From: Methylobacterium oryzihabitans
Lineage (GTDB): Bacteria > Pseudomonadota > Alphaproteobacteria > Rhizobiales > Beijerinckiaceae
Assembly: GCF_004004555.2 (NCBI RefSeq)
Contig: NZ_SACP01000012.1
Coordinates: 1 to 64,000 of the forward strand
Direction: 5' to 3'
DNA: 64,000 bases
Shown here in pieces: positions 8,758 through 18,444 of the stretch. The notes under the pieces were generated by a model that searched no databases, was not told where the DNA came from, and saw nothing but the letters and a program-made list of their open reading frames with translations. The position numbers and the translations under genes are program-made. Every line of letters starts with the position of its first letter. Position 1 is the stretch's first letter.

Positions 8758-9627
8758 TCAGTACTTGCGGATCAGCGGGGCCGGCATCAGCGGCGGCGGC
8801 TCGTAGGCCGCGACGACCGGCGCGCCGAACAGCCAGCGCATGCCGAGCTTGATGTCGTGGGCGTCGAGTTCGCGGACCTTGTAGACCGTCTTGGTCGGGC
8901 AGCCCGGCAGGCACGAGACCATGCCGGTCTCGGCGTCGCCCATGTTGAGGTAGCGGTAGGCGAGTTCGAGCCGCAGGTTCGGCGTCACCGCGTAGCCGAG
9001 GCCGGCATGGGCGGCCCAGGCGAAGTTCGTCTTGTCCTTGGCGGGACCGCCGCCGATCCCGCCGGCATAGGCGCCGTAGCCGGTATCGATGACGCTGCCG
9101 AACATGTGGTGCGCAAAGCCCACGCCGGCGCCGATGAACGGGATCAGGCCGAACTTGGTCGGGAACTCGACGTAGCCGTTGACGAGGCCGACCACCGAGG
9201 CGAACTGGCCCTTGGTGAGGTTGTAGCCGCCGGTGTTGCCGCCTGTCTTGTCCTCGGCGAGGAAGTTCCACTCGGTCTTGGTGCGGTACTCGCCGGTGGC
9301 GTCGAAGCGCAGCCACGGGTTGACCTGGTAGCCGACGCCGACGCCGGCGAAGACCTGATCGCCGACCCGGTCCTGGTGGACCGCGTACTTGTAGGGCAGC
9401 GGCGGATGCGAGACGTCGACCGCGACGGTCCTGCGCAGGTCGAGCACGCCGACGCCGACGTCGCCCCGCAGGTACCAGCCGCCGGCGAAGTCCGCGGCCG
9501 GCGGCGGGGGCGGCAACGGCAGGGGCGGCGGCGGGAGGAGGTCGGCCGCGGCGGCGAGGCCCGGAACCAGGAGACCCGCGGCGAGCGTGAGAATGCGTGC
9601 CGACGCGAGTGGCGTGCTGCGGCCCAT
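8758..9627 (-). CDS. Outer membrane beta-barrel protein
   Basis: A 289-residue exported barrel. The signal peptide ends near LAAAADLL, followed by a striking proline-rich stretch (LLPPPPLPLPPPPPAADF, residues about 30-47) before the first strand GGWYLRGDVGVGVLDL. The final residues PLIRKY are short of a canonical terminal Phe but end in an aromatic. Family: Omp25-like beta-barrels; molecular role unknown. A cysteine pair (SCLPGCPTK) again suggests a disulfide-closed loop, as in the next gene. The upstream region carries a 16-bp perfect palindrome (9706-9721) in the likely promoter. Confidence 0.8.
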   Translation of the reverse strand: MGRSTPLASARILTLAAGLLVPGLAAAADLLPPPPLPLPPPPPAADFAGGWYLRGDVGVGVLDLRRTVAVDVSHPPLPYKYAVHQDRVGDQVFAGVGVGYQVNPWLRFDATGEYRTKTEWNFLAEDKTGGNTGGYNLTKGQFASVVGLVNGYVEFPTKFGLIPFIGAGVGFAHHMFGSVIDTGYGAYAGGIGGGPAKDKTNFAWAAHAGLGYAVTPNLRLELAYRYLNMGDAETGMVSCLPGCPTKTVYKVRELDAHDIKLGMRWLFGAPVVAAYEPPPLMPAPLIRKY

Positions 9628-9705
9628 GACGATTTCCTGAAGGGGGACGCGGACGGCGACCCGGTCGGGATGACGTCTGGACTATTGGCCCGAAGGGTAA
9701 ATCGA

Positions 9706-9721
9706 CGCTTAACGTTAAGCG
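9706..9721. promoter_or_regulatory. 16-bp perfect palindrome upstream of barrel gene
   Basis: CGCTTAACGTTAAGCG is self-complementary over its full length and AT-rich in the middle. It is 79 bases upstream of the barrel gene start at 9627 (minus strand), where an operator or the upstream part of a promoter would be. The protein that reads it is unknown. It contains TTAA twice but with a 2-base gap, so it is not a CtrA box (gap of 7). Confidence 0.5.
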
Positions 9722-9746
9722 GTATCGTTGACGAAGGATGACGACT

Positions 9747-9772
9747 GGCGGCGACCGGACACGGTCGCCGCC
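9747..9772 (-). terminator. Hairpin downstream of glmM
   Basis: Perfect 11-bp arms (GGCGGCGACCG / CGGTCGCCGCC) with a 4-base loop, starting 14 bases after the glmM stop on the minus strand. No U-run follows, which is common in GC-rich genomes. It probably separates glmM from the barrel genes transcribed next on the same strand. Confidence 0.6.
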
Positions 9773-9785
9773 CGCCGCCGGAGAG

Positions 9786-11126
<1,341 letters not shown>

Positions 11127-11282
11127 GGCCGTGTTTCCGTCTCGTCTTGGGGCACCCCGGAGGCTGCCCGGAACACCTGGAAGGATTCCCCGCCGGGAGC
11201 GCAAGCCGGGTGCCGATGCCCGGGCTTAGCCCAAACCGGTCCCCGGCCCAAATCGACCGCCGGCGGCACTCCGGCCGCCGGC

Positions 11283-11321
11283 GTTAACCGCCCGATAACC
11301 ATGGACCCGGCAGTTTTTGCC
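11283..11321 (+). promoter_or_regulatory. CtrA-like box and dyad in fliF promoter
   Basis: TTAA-N7-ATAAC (11284-11299) inside GTTAACCGCCCGATAACC, followed at 11309-11321 by the dyad GGCA-N5-TGCC. It lies 29-66 bases before the fliF start. CtrA recognises TTAA-N7-TTAAC; one base differs here. The same two elements with the same 25-base offset occur before flhA. CtrA control of class II flagellar operons is known from Caulobacter and other alphaproteobacteria; that it applies here is inferred from sequence. Confidence 0.65.
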
Positions 11322-11349
11322 CACGGGCCGCTCCGGCCCGCCGTAACGG

Positions 11350-12990
11350 GTGCGTCGGGTCGTGAAGGCGGTTCTCGAACTGGTGGAGAAGCTGGGCCCG
11401 GCCCGGCTCGCCGCGATGGGGGCGGTGACGCTCGCCCTCGTGGGCTTCTTCGCCTTCGTGATCCTGCGGGTGTCGCAGCCCGAGATGGGCGTGCTCTACA
11501 CCGACCTGTCGGTGCAGGATGCCGGCGCGGTGGTGCGCGACCTCGAGACCCACGGCGTCCGCTACGAGACCCGCGGCGACGTCGGGCAGACAATCCTGGC
11601 GCCGCGCGCCGACCTCGCCCGCCTGCGCATGGACCTCGCCGCCAAGGGCCTGCCGAGCGCCGGCGGCGTCGGCTACGAGATCTTCGACAAGGGCGACGCG
11701 TTTTCAACCACCAACTTCGTCCAGAACGTCAACCACCTGCGGGCGCTGGAGGGCGAGCTCGCCCGCTCGATCCGGGCGATCGGCCGGGTCCAGGCGGCGC
11801 GGGTCCACCTCGTCCTGCCGGAGAAGCGGCTGTTCGCCCGCGACCGCGAGGCGCCGAGCGCCGCGATCGTGCTCAAGCTCGCGGGCGAGCTCGATGCCGG
11901 GCAGGTGCGGGCGATCCGCCACCTCGCCGCCGCCGCCGTCGAGGGGCTCAAGCCCGACCGGATCTCGATCGTCGACGAGCGCGGCCGGCTTCTCGCCGAC
12001 GGCGCCCGCGGCGAGGACGGCGCGGCGCTCGTCGGCCTGGAGGAGCGCCAGACCGGCCTGGAGCGGCGGCTGCGGACCCAGGTCGAGGAGATCGTCGCGG
12101 GAATCGTTGGCGCCGGCCGCGCCCGGATCCAGGTCAATGCCGACCTCGACGCCAACCGGGTCGAGAGCCGGTCCGAGACCTTCGATCCCGACAGCCGGGT
12201 GGTGCGCTCGACCCAGACCCGCACCGAAAACCAGCAGACGCAGGGGCCCGGCGAGACCGGCGTCAGCGTCGGCAACGAACTGCCGGGCGCCACCCAGCCG
12301 AAGGACGCCAACACCACCCGCGACGCGTCGAGCAAGAACGAGGAGACGACGAACTACGAGATCTCCCGCGTCACCCGCACCGAGGTGCAGGAGGGCGGCC
12401 GGATCCGGCGCCTGTCGGTCGCGGTGCTGGTCGACGGCGTCTACGCCCCCGGGCCGGATGGCCGGCTCGCCTACGCCCCGCGCCCGCAGGAGGAACTCGA
12501 CCGCATCGCCGCCCTGGTCCGCACCGCGATCGGCTACGACAAGGCCCGCGGCGATCAGGTCGAGGTGGTCAACCTGCGCCTCGCCGAGGGGCCGGTGCCG
12601 GCGCCCGAGGTGAAGGAGGAGAGCCTCCTCGACGTGTTCCGCACCCCGACCCGGGCCGAGCTGATGCGCTTCGTCGAGCTCGCCGTCCTGTCGCTCCTCA
12701 CCCTCGTGGTGCTGCTGACGGTCGTGCGCCCGCTCCTGCGCCGGCTGATGAGCGGCGGCGCCCCGGCCCTGGCGGTCGCCGGGGCGGCCGGGCTGCCCGC
12801 ACCGGAGGGCGAGGCCGCCGCCGAGCCGGCCGCCCTCGAGGTCACGCCCGGCCCGGCGGCGCGGATGATCGAATACGCCAAGATCAACGGCCAGATCCAG
12901 GCCGAGACCATCGAGCGGGTGGTCGACATGGTGCGCGCCAGCCCGGCCGAGACCGCCGAGGTGCTGCGCAGCTGGATCCACGACCGATGA
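11350..12990 (+). CDS. fliF: Flagellar MS-ring protein FliF
   Basis: Builds the inner-membrane MS ring on which the flagellar basal body and export apparatus assemble. 546 residues from a GTG start. First membrane segment about 20-40, then the conserved PEMGVLYTDLS ring-building motif at 44-54, a periplasmic region with YscJ/FliF domains and a Ser/Thr/Gln-rich insert (about 290-345), and a second membrane segment about 443-465. The final 80 residues form the cytoplasmic FliG-binding tail (ARMIEYAKINGQIQ...). It opens the fli operon, 36 bases before fliG. Confidence 0.95.
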   Translation: MRRVVKAVLELVEKLGPARLAAMGAVTLALVGFFAFVILRVSQPEMGVLYTDLSVQDAGAVVRDLETHGVRYETRGDVGQTILAPRADLARLRMDLAAKGLPSAGGVGYEIFDKGDAFSTTNFVQNVNHLRALEGELARSIRAIGRVQAARVHLVLPEKRLFARDREAPSAAIVLKLAGELDAGQVRAIRHLAAAAVEGLKPDRISIVDERGRLLADGARGEDGAALVGLEERQTGLERRLRTQVEEIVAGIVGAGRARIQVNADLDANRVESRSETFDPDSRVVRSTQTRTENQQTQGPGETGVSVGNELPGATQPKDANTTRDASSKNEETTNYEISRVTRTEVQEGGRIRRLSVAVLVDGVYAPGPDGRLAYAPRPQEELDRIAALVRTAIGYDKARGDQVEVVNLRLAEGPVPAPEVKEESLLDVFRTPTRAELMRFVELAVLSLLTLVVLLTVVRPLLRRLMSGGAPALAVAGAAGLPAPEGEAAAEPAALEVTPGPAARMIEYAKINGQIQAETIERVVDMVRASPAETAEVLRSWIHDR

Positions 12991-13026
12991 ACGTCCTCGG
13001 CATCATTCCGGACTGACGAGCGAGCC

Positions 13027-14082
13027 ATGGCATCGAGCGCCCTGCCCGCCGCGGAGACCGCGGCCCTGATGAGCAACAAGGGCTTCCAGGAGATGTCCGG
13101 CGCCCAGCGGGCCGCGGCGCTCCTGCTGCTGCTCGGCGAGGAGGAGGGTGCGCCGATCTGGCGCATGCTCGACGACGACGAGGTCAAGAAGGTCTCGCAC
13201 GCGATGGTGCAGCTCGGCGCCCTGGAGGCGGCGACGGTCGAGCGGCTGATCGTCGACTTCGTGTCGCGGCTGTCGTCGTCCGGCGGCATCTCGTCGAGCT
13301 TCGAGCGCACCGAATCGCTGCTGCTCAAGATTTTTCCGCCCGAGCAGGTCTCGGTGATCATGGCCGAGATCAAGGGCGCCAACGGCCGCCGGGTCTGGGG
13401 CAGCCTGACCCAGATCGACCCCGAGATCCTCGCCTCGTTCCTGCGCAACGAGTACCCGCAGACCGTCGCGGTGATCCTGTCGCGGGTGCGCTCGGACTAC
13501 GCCGCCCGGGTGCTCACCATCCTGCCGGAGGAGTTCGCCATCGACGTGCTCAACCGGATGCTGCGGATGGAGACGGTGCAGAAGGAGGCCCTGCGCCACA
13601 TCGAGGAGACCCTGCGGGTCGAGTTCGTCTCGACCATCGCGCAGACGACCCGGCGCGACGCCCACGAGCTGATGGCCGACGTGTTCAACGCCTTCGACCG
13701 CCAGACCGAGACCCGGTTCCTCGCCGCCCTCGACCAGAGCAACCGCGGCGCCGCCAAGAAGATCCGCCAGCTCATGTTCACCTTCGAGGACCTGATGAAG
13801 CTCGACGCCGGCAGCGTCCAGACGCTGATGCGCAACGTCGACCGCGACACCCTGGGCCGGGCGCTCAAGGGGGCGTCCGAGCCGGTACGCACCTTCTTCT
13901 TCGGCAACATGTCGACCCGGGCGGCGAAGCTCCTCCAGGACGAGATGGCGTCCCTCGGCCCGATCCGCCTCAAGGAGGCCGACGAGGCCCAGGCCCGCAT
14001 GACCGACCTCGCCAAGGACCTCGCCGAGAAGGGCGAGATCATGATCGCCAAGAACAGCGCCGAGGAAGAACTGGTCTACTGA
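13027..14082 (+). CDS. fliG: Flagellar motor switch protein FliG
   Basis: A 351-residue rotor protein that binds the FliF tail and transmits torque from the stator. N-terminal FliF-binding domain (GAQRAAALLLLLGEEE at 25-40), middle domain with the FliM-binding EHPQ-type motif written here as EYPQT (142-146), and C-terminal domain with the charged torque helix (about 280-320). Length is typical. It is second in the fliFGHN-flbD operon; fliM, usually beside fliN elsewhere, is absent from the window. Confidence 0.96.
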   Translation: MASSALPAAETAALMSNKGFQEMSGAQRAAALLLLLGEEEGAPIWRMLDDDEVKKVSHAMVQLGALEAATVERLIVDFVSRLSSSGGISSSFERTESLLLKIFPPEQVSVIMAEIKGANGRRVWGSLTQIDPEILASFLRNEYPQTVAVILSRVRSDYAARVLTILPEEFAIDVLNRMLRMETVQKEALRHIEETLRVEFVSTIAQTTRRDAHELMADVFNAFDRQTETRFLAALDQSNRGAAKKIRQLMFTFEDLMKLDAGSVQTLMRNVDRDTLGRALKGASEPVRTFFFGNMSTRAAKLLQDEMASLGPIRLKEADEAQARMTDLAKDLAEKGEIMIAKNSAEEELVY

Positions 14083-14113
14083 CCGTCCGCCGCCCCCGAT
14101 CCGGTCCGAACCC

Positions 14114-14779
14114 ATGGCCAAGGCCCAGCGCTTCCTGTTCGACAACGACTTCCGGGTGCCCGGCGGCAGCGTCGCGGCCCGCGCCCGCGAGGAGGCCGAG
14201 GCCGTCGCGGCCGCCCTCCGCGCGGAGGCCGAGGCGCGCACGAACGCCGAGGCGCGGCTGCGCGAGGAGGCGGAGGCCGCCGCCTTCGCCCTCGGCCAGC
14301 GCGAGGGCCGGGCCCAGGCCGAGGCCCAGGTCCAGGCCCGCCTCGCCGACGCCCTCAACCGCCTCGCCGCCGCCGCCGCCGGGATGATCGCCGGGGCCGA
14401 CGAGCGCGACGCGGCGCGCGAGGCCCAGGCCCTCGACTTCGCGGTCGCGCTCGCCCGCAAGCTCGCCGGCGACGCCCTCGACGCCCACCCGGTCGCGGCG
14501 ATCTCCGAGGCCGCCCGGGCGGCGCTCCAGCACCTGCGCGGCGTGCCCCACCTCGCGGTGCGGGTGAACGACGCGCTGGTCGAGGAGACCGAGGCGGCGG
14601 TGGCCCGCCTCGCCCGCGAGCGCGGCTACGACGGCCGCCTGATCGTGCTCGGCGATCCCGACCTGCCGCCGGGCGACGCCCGCATGGAATGGGCCGATGG
14701 CGGCGTCGTGCGCGACCGCGCCGCGATCGAGGCCGCCGTGCTCGCCGCCCTCAACCCAACATCCGAGGAACCGCGATGA
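14114..14779 (+). CDS. fliH: Flagellar assembly protein FliH (FlbE-like)
   Basis: A 221-residue protein starting MAKAQRFLFDNDFR, which is typical of alphaproteobacterial FliH/FlbE. Residues 20-110 are an Ala/Glu/Arg-rich amphipathic coiled coil, as in the stalk FliH uses to hold the ATPase FliI. The C-terminal half (about 110-215) resembles the FliH/YscL globular domain. Primary identity is low in this family, and position between fliG and fliN is the strongest evidence. Its TGA overlaps the fliN ATG (ATGA). Confidence 0.85.
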   Translation: MAKAQRFLFDNDFRVPGGSVAARAREEAEAVAAALRAEAEARTNAEARLREEAEAAAFALGQREGRAQAEAQVQARLADALNRLAAAAAGMIAGADERDAAREAQALDFAVALARKLAGDALDAHPVAAISEAARAALQHLRGVPHLAVRVNDALVEETEAAVARLARERGYDGRLIVLGDPDLPPGDARMEWADGGVVRDRAAIEAAVLAALNPTSEEPR

Positions 14780-15126
14780 GCCCCGACGACGAACTCGGCC
14801 TGCCGCAACTGAGCGAGGGCGACCTCGCCTTCGACACCGGCGGCCCCGCCTCGATGCGCGACGGCCCGGCCCAGCCCAAGAGCGCGTCCGACCTCGAACA
14901 GGTCTTCGACGTGCCGGTGATGGTCTCGGCGGTGCTCGGCGCCTCCCGGATGCCGATCGGCGAATTGCTGCGCCTCGCCCCCGGCGCGGTGCTGGAACTC
15001 GACCGCAAGGTCGGCGAGGCGATCGACATCTTCGTCAACAACCGCCTCGTCGCCCGCGGCGAGGTGGTGCTGGTCGAGGAGCGCCTCGGCGTGACCATGA
15101 CCGAGATCGTCAAGGCCGACGGCTGA
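14776..15126 (+). CDS. fliN: Flagellar motor switch protein FliN
   Basis: A 116-residue C-ring protein of the SpoA (surface presentation of antigens) fold. The family pattern is clear: DVPVMVSAVLGASRMPIGEL, then LRLAPGAVLELDRKVGEAID and VNNRLVARGEVVLVEERLGV, ending in TMTEIVKA. With FliM and FliG it forms the switch that sets rotation direction. The ATG at 14776 overlaps the fliH stop, which fixes the start; a longer in-frame ATG at 14689 would lie inside fliH and lacks family sequence. Confidence 0.95.
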   Translation: MSPDDELGLPQLSEGDLAFDTGGPASMRDGPAQPKSASDLEQVFDVPVMVSAVLGASRMPIGELLRLAPGAVLELDRKVGEAIDIFVNNRLVARGEVVLVEERLGVTMTEIVKADG

Positions 15127-15131
15127 GGGGC

Positions 15132-15355
15132 CCAGGGCCATCGCTTCGGAGCGATTGCCCTGGTTTCTTGCTTGGCCTCAGACGCCGGCGTTCGCGTCCG
15201 CTCACTTGGCTTTCGCTCCGCTTACGCGTTCGAGCGGACATTCGTCCCCTCGAACTCGCTCCACGGGGCGCTCTTCGGGCGCAAAGCGCACCGCGCCCGC
15301 CATCGAGCGTCGCCCTGCGGGCGACCGCAGAACAATCGCTGAAGCGATTGCCCTG
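15132..15355 (+). repeat. R1 dispersed intergenic element, copy B
   Basis: A 224-bp R1 copy between fliN and flbD, starting 5 bases after the fliN stop. Same end hairpins as copy A (CCAGGGcCATCGCTtcggAGCGATTGCCCTGG at the left). The 28-nt hairpin with ATTC loop is at 15228-15255 but has two mismatched pairs here. A roughly 17-base insertion around 15278-15294 adds GGCGCAAAGCGCACC to the third stem. The copy sits inside what is a continuous operon in relatives, so it is read through as RNA. Confidence 0.85.
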
Positions 15356-15403
15356 CTGAGGGGCCTCTCCCGCCCCTCCCCTCACGTTCACGGAGTGCCC
15401 GCC

Positions 15404-16765
15404 ATGCGGCTGTTGATCCTCGGACGCCTCAACGGCGAACTCGTCACCGCCTCCCGGATCGCCATGAGCCGGGGCGCCGCCGTCACCCAGGCCGACAGCG
15501 TCGAGCAGGGGCTCGCGGTGCTGCGCGCCAAGGGCGCCGACCTGCTGATGGTGGACGTGGCGCTGTCGGTCGGCGGCGTGGTGTCGGCACTCGCCGAGGA
15601 GCGCATCCGCACCCCCGTCGTCGCCTGCGGCACCGGCACCGACGCCCGCGCCGCGGTGGCGGCGATCCAGGCCGGCGCCAAGGAATACATCCCGCTGCCG
15701 CCCGATCCCGAGCTGATCGCCGCGGTGCTGGAGGCGGTCTCGGCCGATGCCCGCGCCTTCGTCTGGCGCGACCCGGCGATGGAGCGGGTGGTCAGGCTCG
15801 CCGAGCAGGTCGCGCGCTCCGACGCCTCGGTGCTGATCTCCGGCGAGAGCGGCACCGGCAAGGAGGTGCTGGCGCGCCACCTCCACGCCCGCTCCAACCG
15901 GGCCCGCAAGCCGTTCGTGAGCGTCAACTGCGCGGCGATCCCCGACGCCCTGCTCGAATCCGAGCTGTTCGGCCACGAGAAGGGGGCGTTCACCGGCGCG
16001 GTCGCCCGGCGCATCGGCCGGTTCGAGGAGGCGAGCGGCGGCACGCTCCTCCTCGACGAGATCTCCGAGATGGACGTGCGGCTGCAGGCGAAGCTCCTGC
16101 GGGCGCTCCAGGAGCGGGTGATCGACCGGGTCGGCGGCGGACAGCCGGTGAAGGTTGACCTGCGGGTTCTGGCGACCTCGAACCGCAACCTCGCCGAGGA
16201 GGTGCGCAAGGGGACCTTCCGCGAGGACCTGCTCTACCGCCTCAACGTCGTCCACCTGCGCCTGCCGCCCCTGCGCGAGCGCCCGGCCGACATCCTCGAA
16301 CTCGCCGGCCACTTCGCCCGCAAGTACGCCGAGCTGAACGGCCTGCCGGCCCGGCCGCTCTCGGCCGAGGCGCGCCGGCTGGTGACGGGAAGCCCGTGGC
16401 GCGGCAACGTGCGCGAACTGGAGAACACCCTGCACCGGGCGGTGCTGCTCGCGGTCGGCGCCGAGATCGGGCCCGACGCGATCCTGTCGCCGGAGGGTGA
16501 CGCGCTCGAGGCCGCGAGCCCGGCGAGCCGCGCCTCGCAGGCCGCCGAGGCGGTCACCCGCGGCCTCGTCGGGCGCACCGTGGCGGAGGTCGAGCGCGAC
16601 CTGATCCTCGACACCCTCGACCACTGCCTCGGCAACCGCACCCACGCGGCGAAGATTTTGGGCATCTCGATTCGCACCCTGCGCAACAAGCTCAACGAGT
16701 ATGTCGGCGCCGGCATCGCGGTGGCCGAGCCGGGTCAGGCGCGGGCGATCGCGGCCTACGGGTGA
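15404..16765 (+). CDS. flbD: Sigma-54 flagellar regulator FlbD
   Basis: A 453-residue NtrC-family activator that switches on late flagellar genes with RpoN. The receiver-like domain (1-120) is degenerate: the acidic pair near the N terminus is replaced (MRLLILGRLNGE), and the conserved Lys region reads PLPPDPE, while an Asp remains at 51. This is typical of FlbD, which is not controlled by a simple phosphorelay. The AAA+ domain has Walker A GESGTGKE (147-154) and the sigma-54 contact loop GAFTGA (194-199). A Fis-type helix-turn-helix closes the protein (NRTHAAKILGISIRTLRNKL). Start chosen at the ATG after the R1 copy. Confidence 0.92.
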   Translation: MRLLILGRLNGELVTASRIAMSRGAAVTQADSVEQGLAVLRAKGADLLMVDVALSVGGVVSALAEERIRTPVVACGTGTDARAAVAAIQAGAKEYIPLPPDPELIAAVLEAVSADARAFVWRDPAMERVVRLAEQVARSDASVLISGESGTGKEVLARHLHARSNRARKPFVSVNCAAIPDALLESELFGHEKGAFTGAVARRIGRFEEASGGTLLLDEISEMDVRLQAKLLRALQERVIDRVGGGQPVKVDLRVLATSNRNLAEEVRKGTFREDLLYRLNVVHLRLPPLRERPADILELAGHFARKYAELNGLPARPLSAEARRLVTGSPWRGNVRELENTLHRAVLLAVGAEIGPDAILSPEGDALEAASPASRASQAAEAVTRGLVGRTVAEVERDLILDTLDHCLGNRTHAAKILGISIRTLRNKLNEYVGAGIAVAEPGQARAIAAYG

Positions 16766-16774
16766 AAACGGAGA

Positions 16775-16794
16775 CGGGGGCCCGAAAGCCCCCG
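16775..16794. terminator. Bidirectional hairpin between flbD and stress gene
   Basis: CGGGGGC and GCCCCCG arms (7 bp) with a 6-base loop, in the gap between two convergent genes. On the minus strand it is followed by TCTCCGTTTTC, giving a partial T-run, so it probably stops transcription of the minus-strand gene and may also act on flbD. Confidence 0.6.
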
Positions 16795-16833
16795 CCGCGA
16801 GCCCAGGGGCTCGCTGTCGCTCAGATCGTCCGC

Positions 16834-17670
16834 TCAGAGCGGGATCGTGGTCTTCTCCGACCGGCGGGCCGGGGGCAGTTCGTCCTCGATGCCGACCTGA
16901 CGCTCGCGGGTGGTGCCGGGCAGGTCGCGTTCGGCGGCCCGGTCGATCGCCTGGGCGGCGGGCGGGGCGCCGGCCGCGAACGGCATCCCGCCGGCGCCCG
17001 TATTGAGGCCGGTCGTGGTCGAGCCGGCGGCACCGATCGCGGTGTTGCCGACCTCGCCGCCGGCGACCGGGGCGGGGTTGCTCAGCGACCCGGTCTCGCC
17101 GCTGCGGCCGGTCCAGCCCTCGCTGCGCCAGCCGCGGGCGCGCTCGTCCATGTCGATCGAGCCGTGCTCCTTGAGGATGCCCATCACCTGATCGGCCCGG
17201 GCGTCGTCGGCCCGCACCGTCACCAGGGTGCCGCCGCGGCGCAGGCCCTCGGCGTAGCCGTGGGCCTCCTCCTCGCTCAGGCCGGCGCCGGTGAGCGAGC
17301 CGGCGAGGCCGCCCGCCGCCGCGCCGAGGCCGGCGCCGGTCGCAGTCGCGACGAGCCAGCCGGCGGCGACCACCGGGCCGACGCCCGGGATGGCGAGCAG
17401 GCCGAGGCCGGTCAGAAGCCCGGCGCCGCCGCCGAGCACGGTCCCGATCGTCGCGCCGGCGCCGGCGCCGTCACCGGCCTTCTCGGCGGTCTCGCCGGTA
17501 TGCCCGGAGCCCACATGCCCGGTCCCGACATGGCTGGAATAGCGGTCACCCTCGTTCTGGGCGACGAGGCTGATGTCGGAATGCGGCACGCCGGCCGCCT
17601 CCACCTTGCGCACCGCGGCGGCGGCGTCGTCGTAGGAATCGTACAGGGCCGAGAGAGTGCGGGTCGCCAT
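16834..17670 (-). CDS. General stress protein 17M-like, Gly-rich
   Basis: A 278-residue protein. Residues 1-40 (TRTLSALYDSYDDAAAAVRKVEAAG) and the later GGTLVTVRAD segment match the YflT/general stress protein 17M-type domain, a ferredoxin-like fold of unknown activity. Between them is a glycine/alanine-rich hydrophobic region (about 70-145) resembling the glycine-zipper or low-temperature-induced type, which may associate with membranes. The last 80 residues are disordered and Gly/Thr/Ala-rich. It is opposite to the flagellar genes and probably unrelated to motility. Confidence 0.65.
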   Translation of the reverse strand: MATRTLSALYDSYDDAAAAVRKVEAAGVPHSDISLVAQNEGDRYSSHVGTGHVGSGHTGETAEKAGDGAGAGATIGTVLGGGAGLLTGLGLLAIPGVGPVVAAGWLVATATGAGLGAAAGGLAGSLTGAGLSEEEAHGYAEGLRRGGTLVTVRADDARADQVMGILKEHGSIDMDERARGWRSEGWTGRSGETGSLSNPAPVAGGEVGNTAIGAAGSTTTGLNTGAGGMPFAAGAPPAAQAIDRAAERDLPGTTRERQVGIEDELPPARRSEKTTIPL

Positions 17671-17722
17671 GGGGCGCTCCTTGTGCGAATGCGGGAAGGA
17701 CGGGAACGAGGGGCTCAGCCGA

Positions 17723-18112
17723 TCACTGGCCGGCGTTGACGTTGCCCTTGAAGTCGAGACCGACCATCACCGACTTGCCGGCATGCATCGCCTGCCCGCG
17801 CCAGATGCCCTGATCGTCCTTCTTCAGCTCCTTGACGTCGGTGAAGCCGCTCTGTTCGAGGCGGCTGCGGGCCTGTCCCTCGGTGAAGCTGTTGGCGCCG
17901 GGCTCCAGCTTGGCGTTCGTCACCGCGCCGGTGGTGGCCGGGTTGTTGCGGTCGACCGTGTCGGTGTTCGGCCGGGTCACCGCTTCCTGCCCCTGCGACC
18001 GGGTGCTGGGCTTGGCGTCGCGGGCCGGATCCCCGGTGACCGTGGTCTGGGCCTGGGCGATCCCGGTGCCGAGCATCGACAGGGCCGCGAGGGCGATGAG
18101 GGAGGTGCGCAT
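17723..18112 (-). CDS. Exported PepSY-like small protein
   Basis: A 129-residue secreted protein with a clear signal peptide (ALSMLGTGIAQAQ, cleavage near residue 21). The C-terminal 55 residues (ARSRLEQSGFTDVKELKKDD...GIWRGQAMHAGKSVMVGLD) look like a single PepSY-type alpha/beta unit, as in many small periplasmic proteins of methylobacteria. The middle is disordered and Asn/Thr-rich. It follows the stress-protein gene's orientation, 52 bases upstream of it, and may be co-expressed. Function unknown. Confidence 0.6.
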   Translation of the reverse strand: MRTSLIALAALSMLGTGIAQAQTTVTGDPARDAKPSTRSQGQEAVTRPNTDTVDRNNPATTGAVTNAKLEPGANSFTEGQARSRLEQSGFTDVKELKKDDQGIWRGQAMHAGKSVMVGLDFKGNVNAGQ

Positions 18113-18380
18113 GGACGCCTCGTAGGGTTGACTGCTGGATGCCGTCTCAATCGGGAAGCCATGCGGTTTGTTCCGCTTGCGTCAGCGGGATCGACGTATT
18201 GTCCGGCGACTGCCGCCGGTTGATCGTGATCCAGCGTAGCGGTTCCCGGAATTGTTCTGCTTTTTATCTGGAAATTTCGCGGTCGCCTGGAACGATCATT
18301 GCTTCTCCAGGGCAGCGACATCGACCCTAAGCTCGGCCTGTGCTGCACCGCGAAAGCGAGGCGGTCGGAAAGCCGGCCCT

Positions 18381-18419
18381 GTTAACCGTCCGCTAACCCT
18401 GTCCTGGGCAAATTCTGCC
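18381..18419 (+). promoter_or_regulatory. CtrA-like box and dyad in flhA promoter
   Basis: TTAA-N7-CTAAC (18382-18397) inside GTTAACCGTCCGCTAACC, then the GGCA-N5-TGCC dyad at 18407-18419. Arrangement and the 25-base offset are identical to the fliF promoter. It ends 26 bases before the flhA ATG. The rest of the 332-base gap from 18113 shows no gene. Confidence 0.65.
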
Positions 18420-18444
18420 GGGTCGGCGTGGAGGCGTGCGGGGA

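Noticed and set aside
9706-9721. CtrA box in the TTAA-containing palindrome before the beta-barrel gene
   Set aside because: The two TTAA halves are 2 bases apart, not 7.
11300-11322. Sigma-54 promoter before fliF or flhA
   Set aside because: GG and GC pairs occur but with 8 bases between them instead of the required 10, in both promoters.
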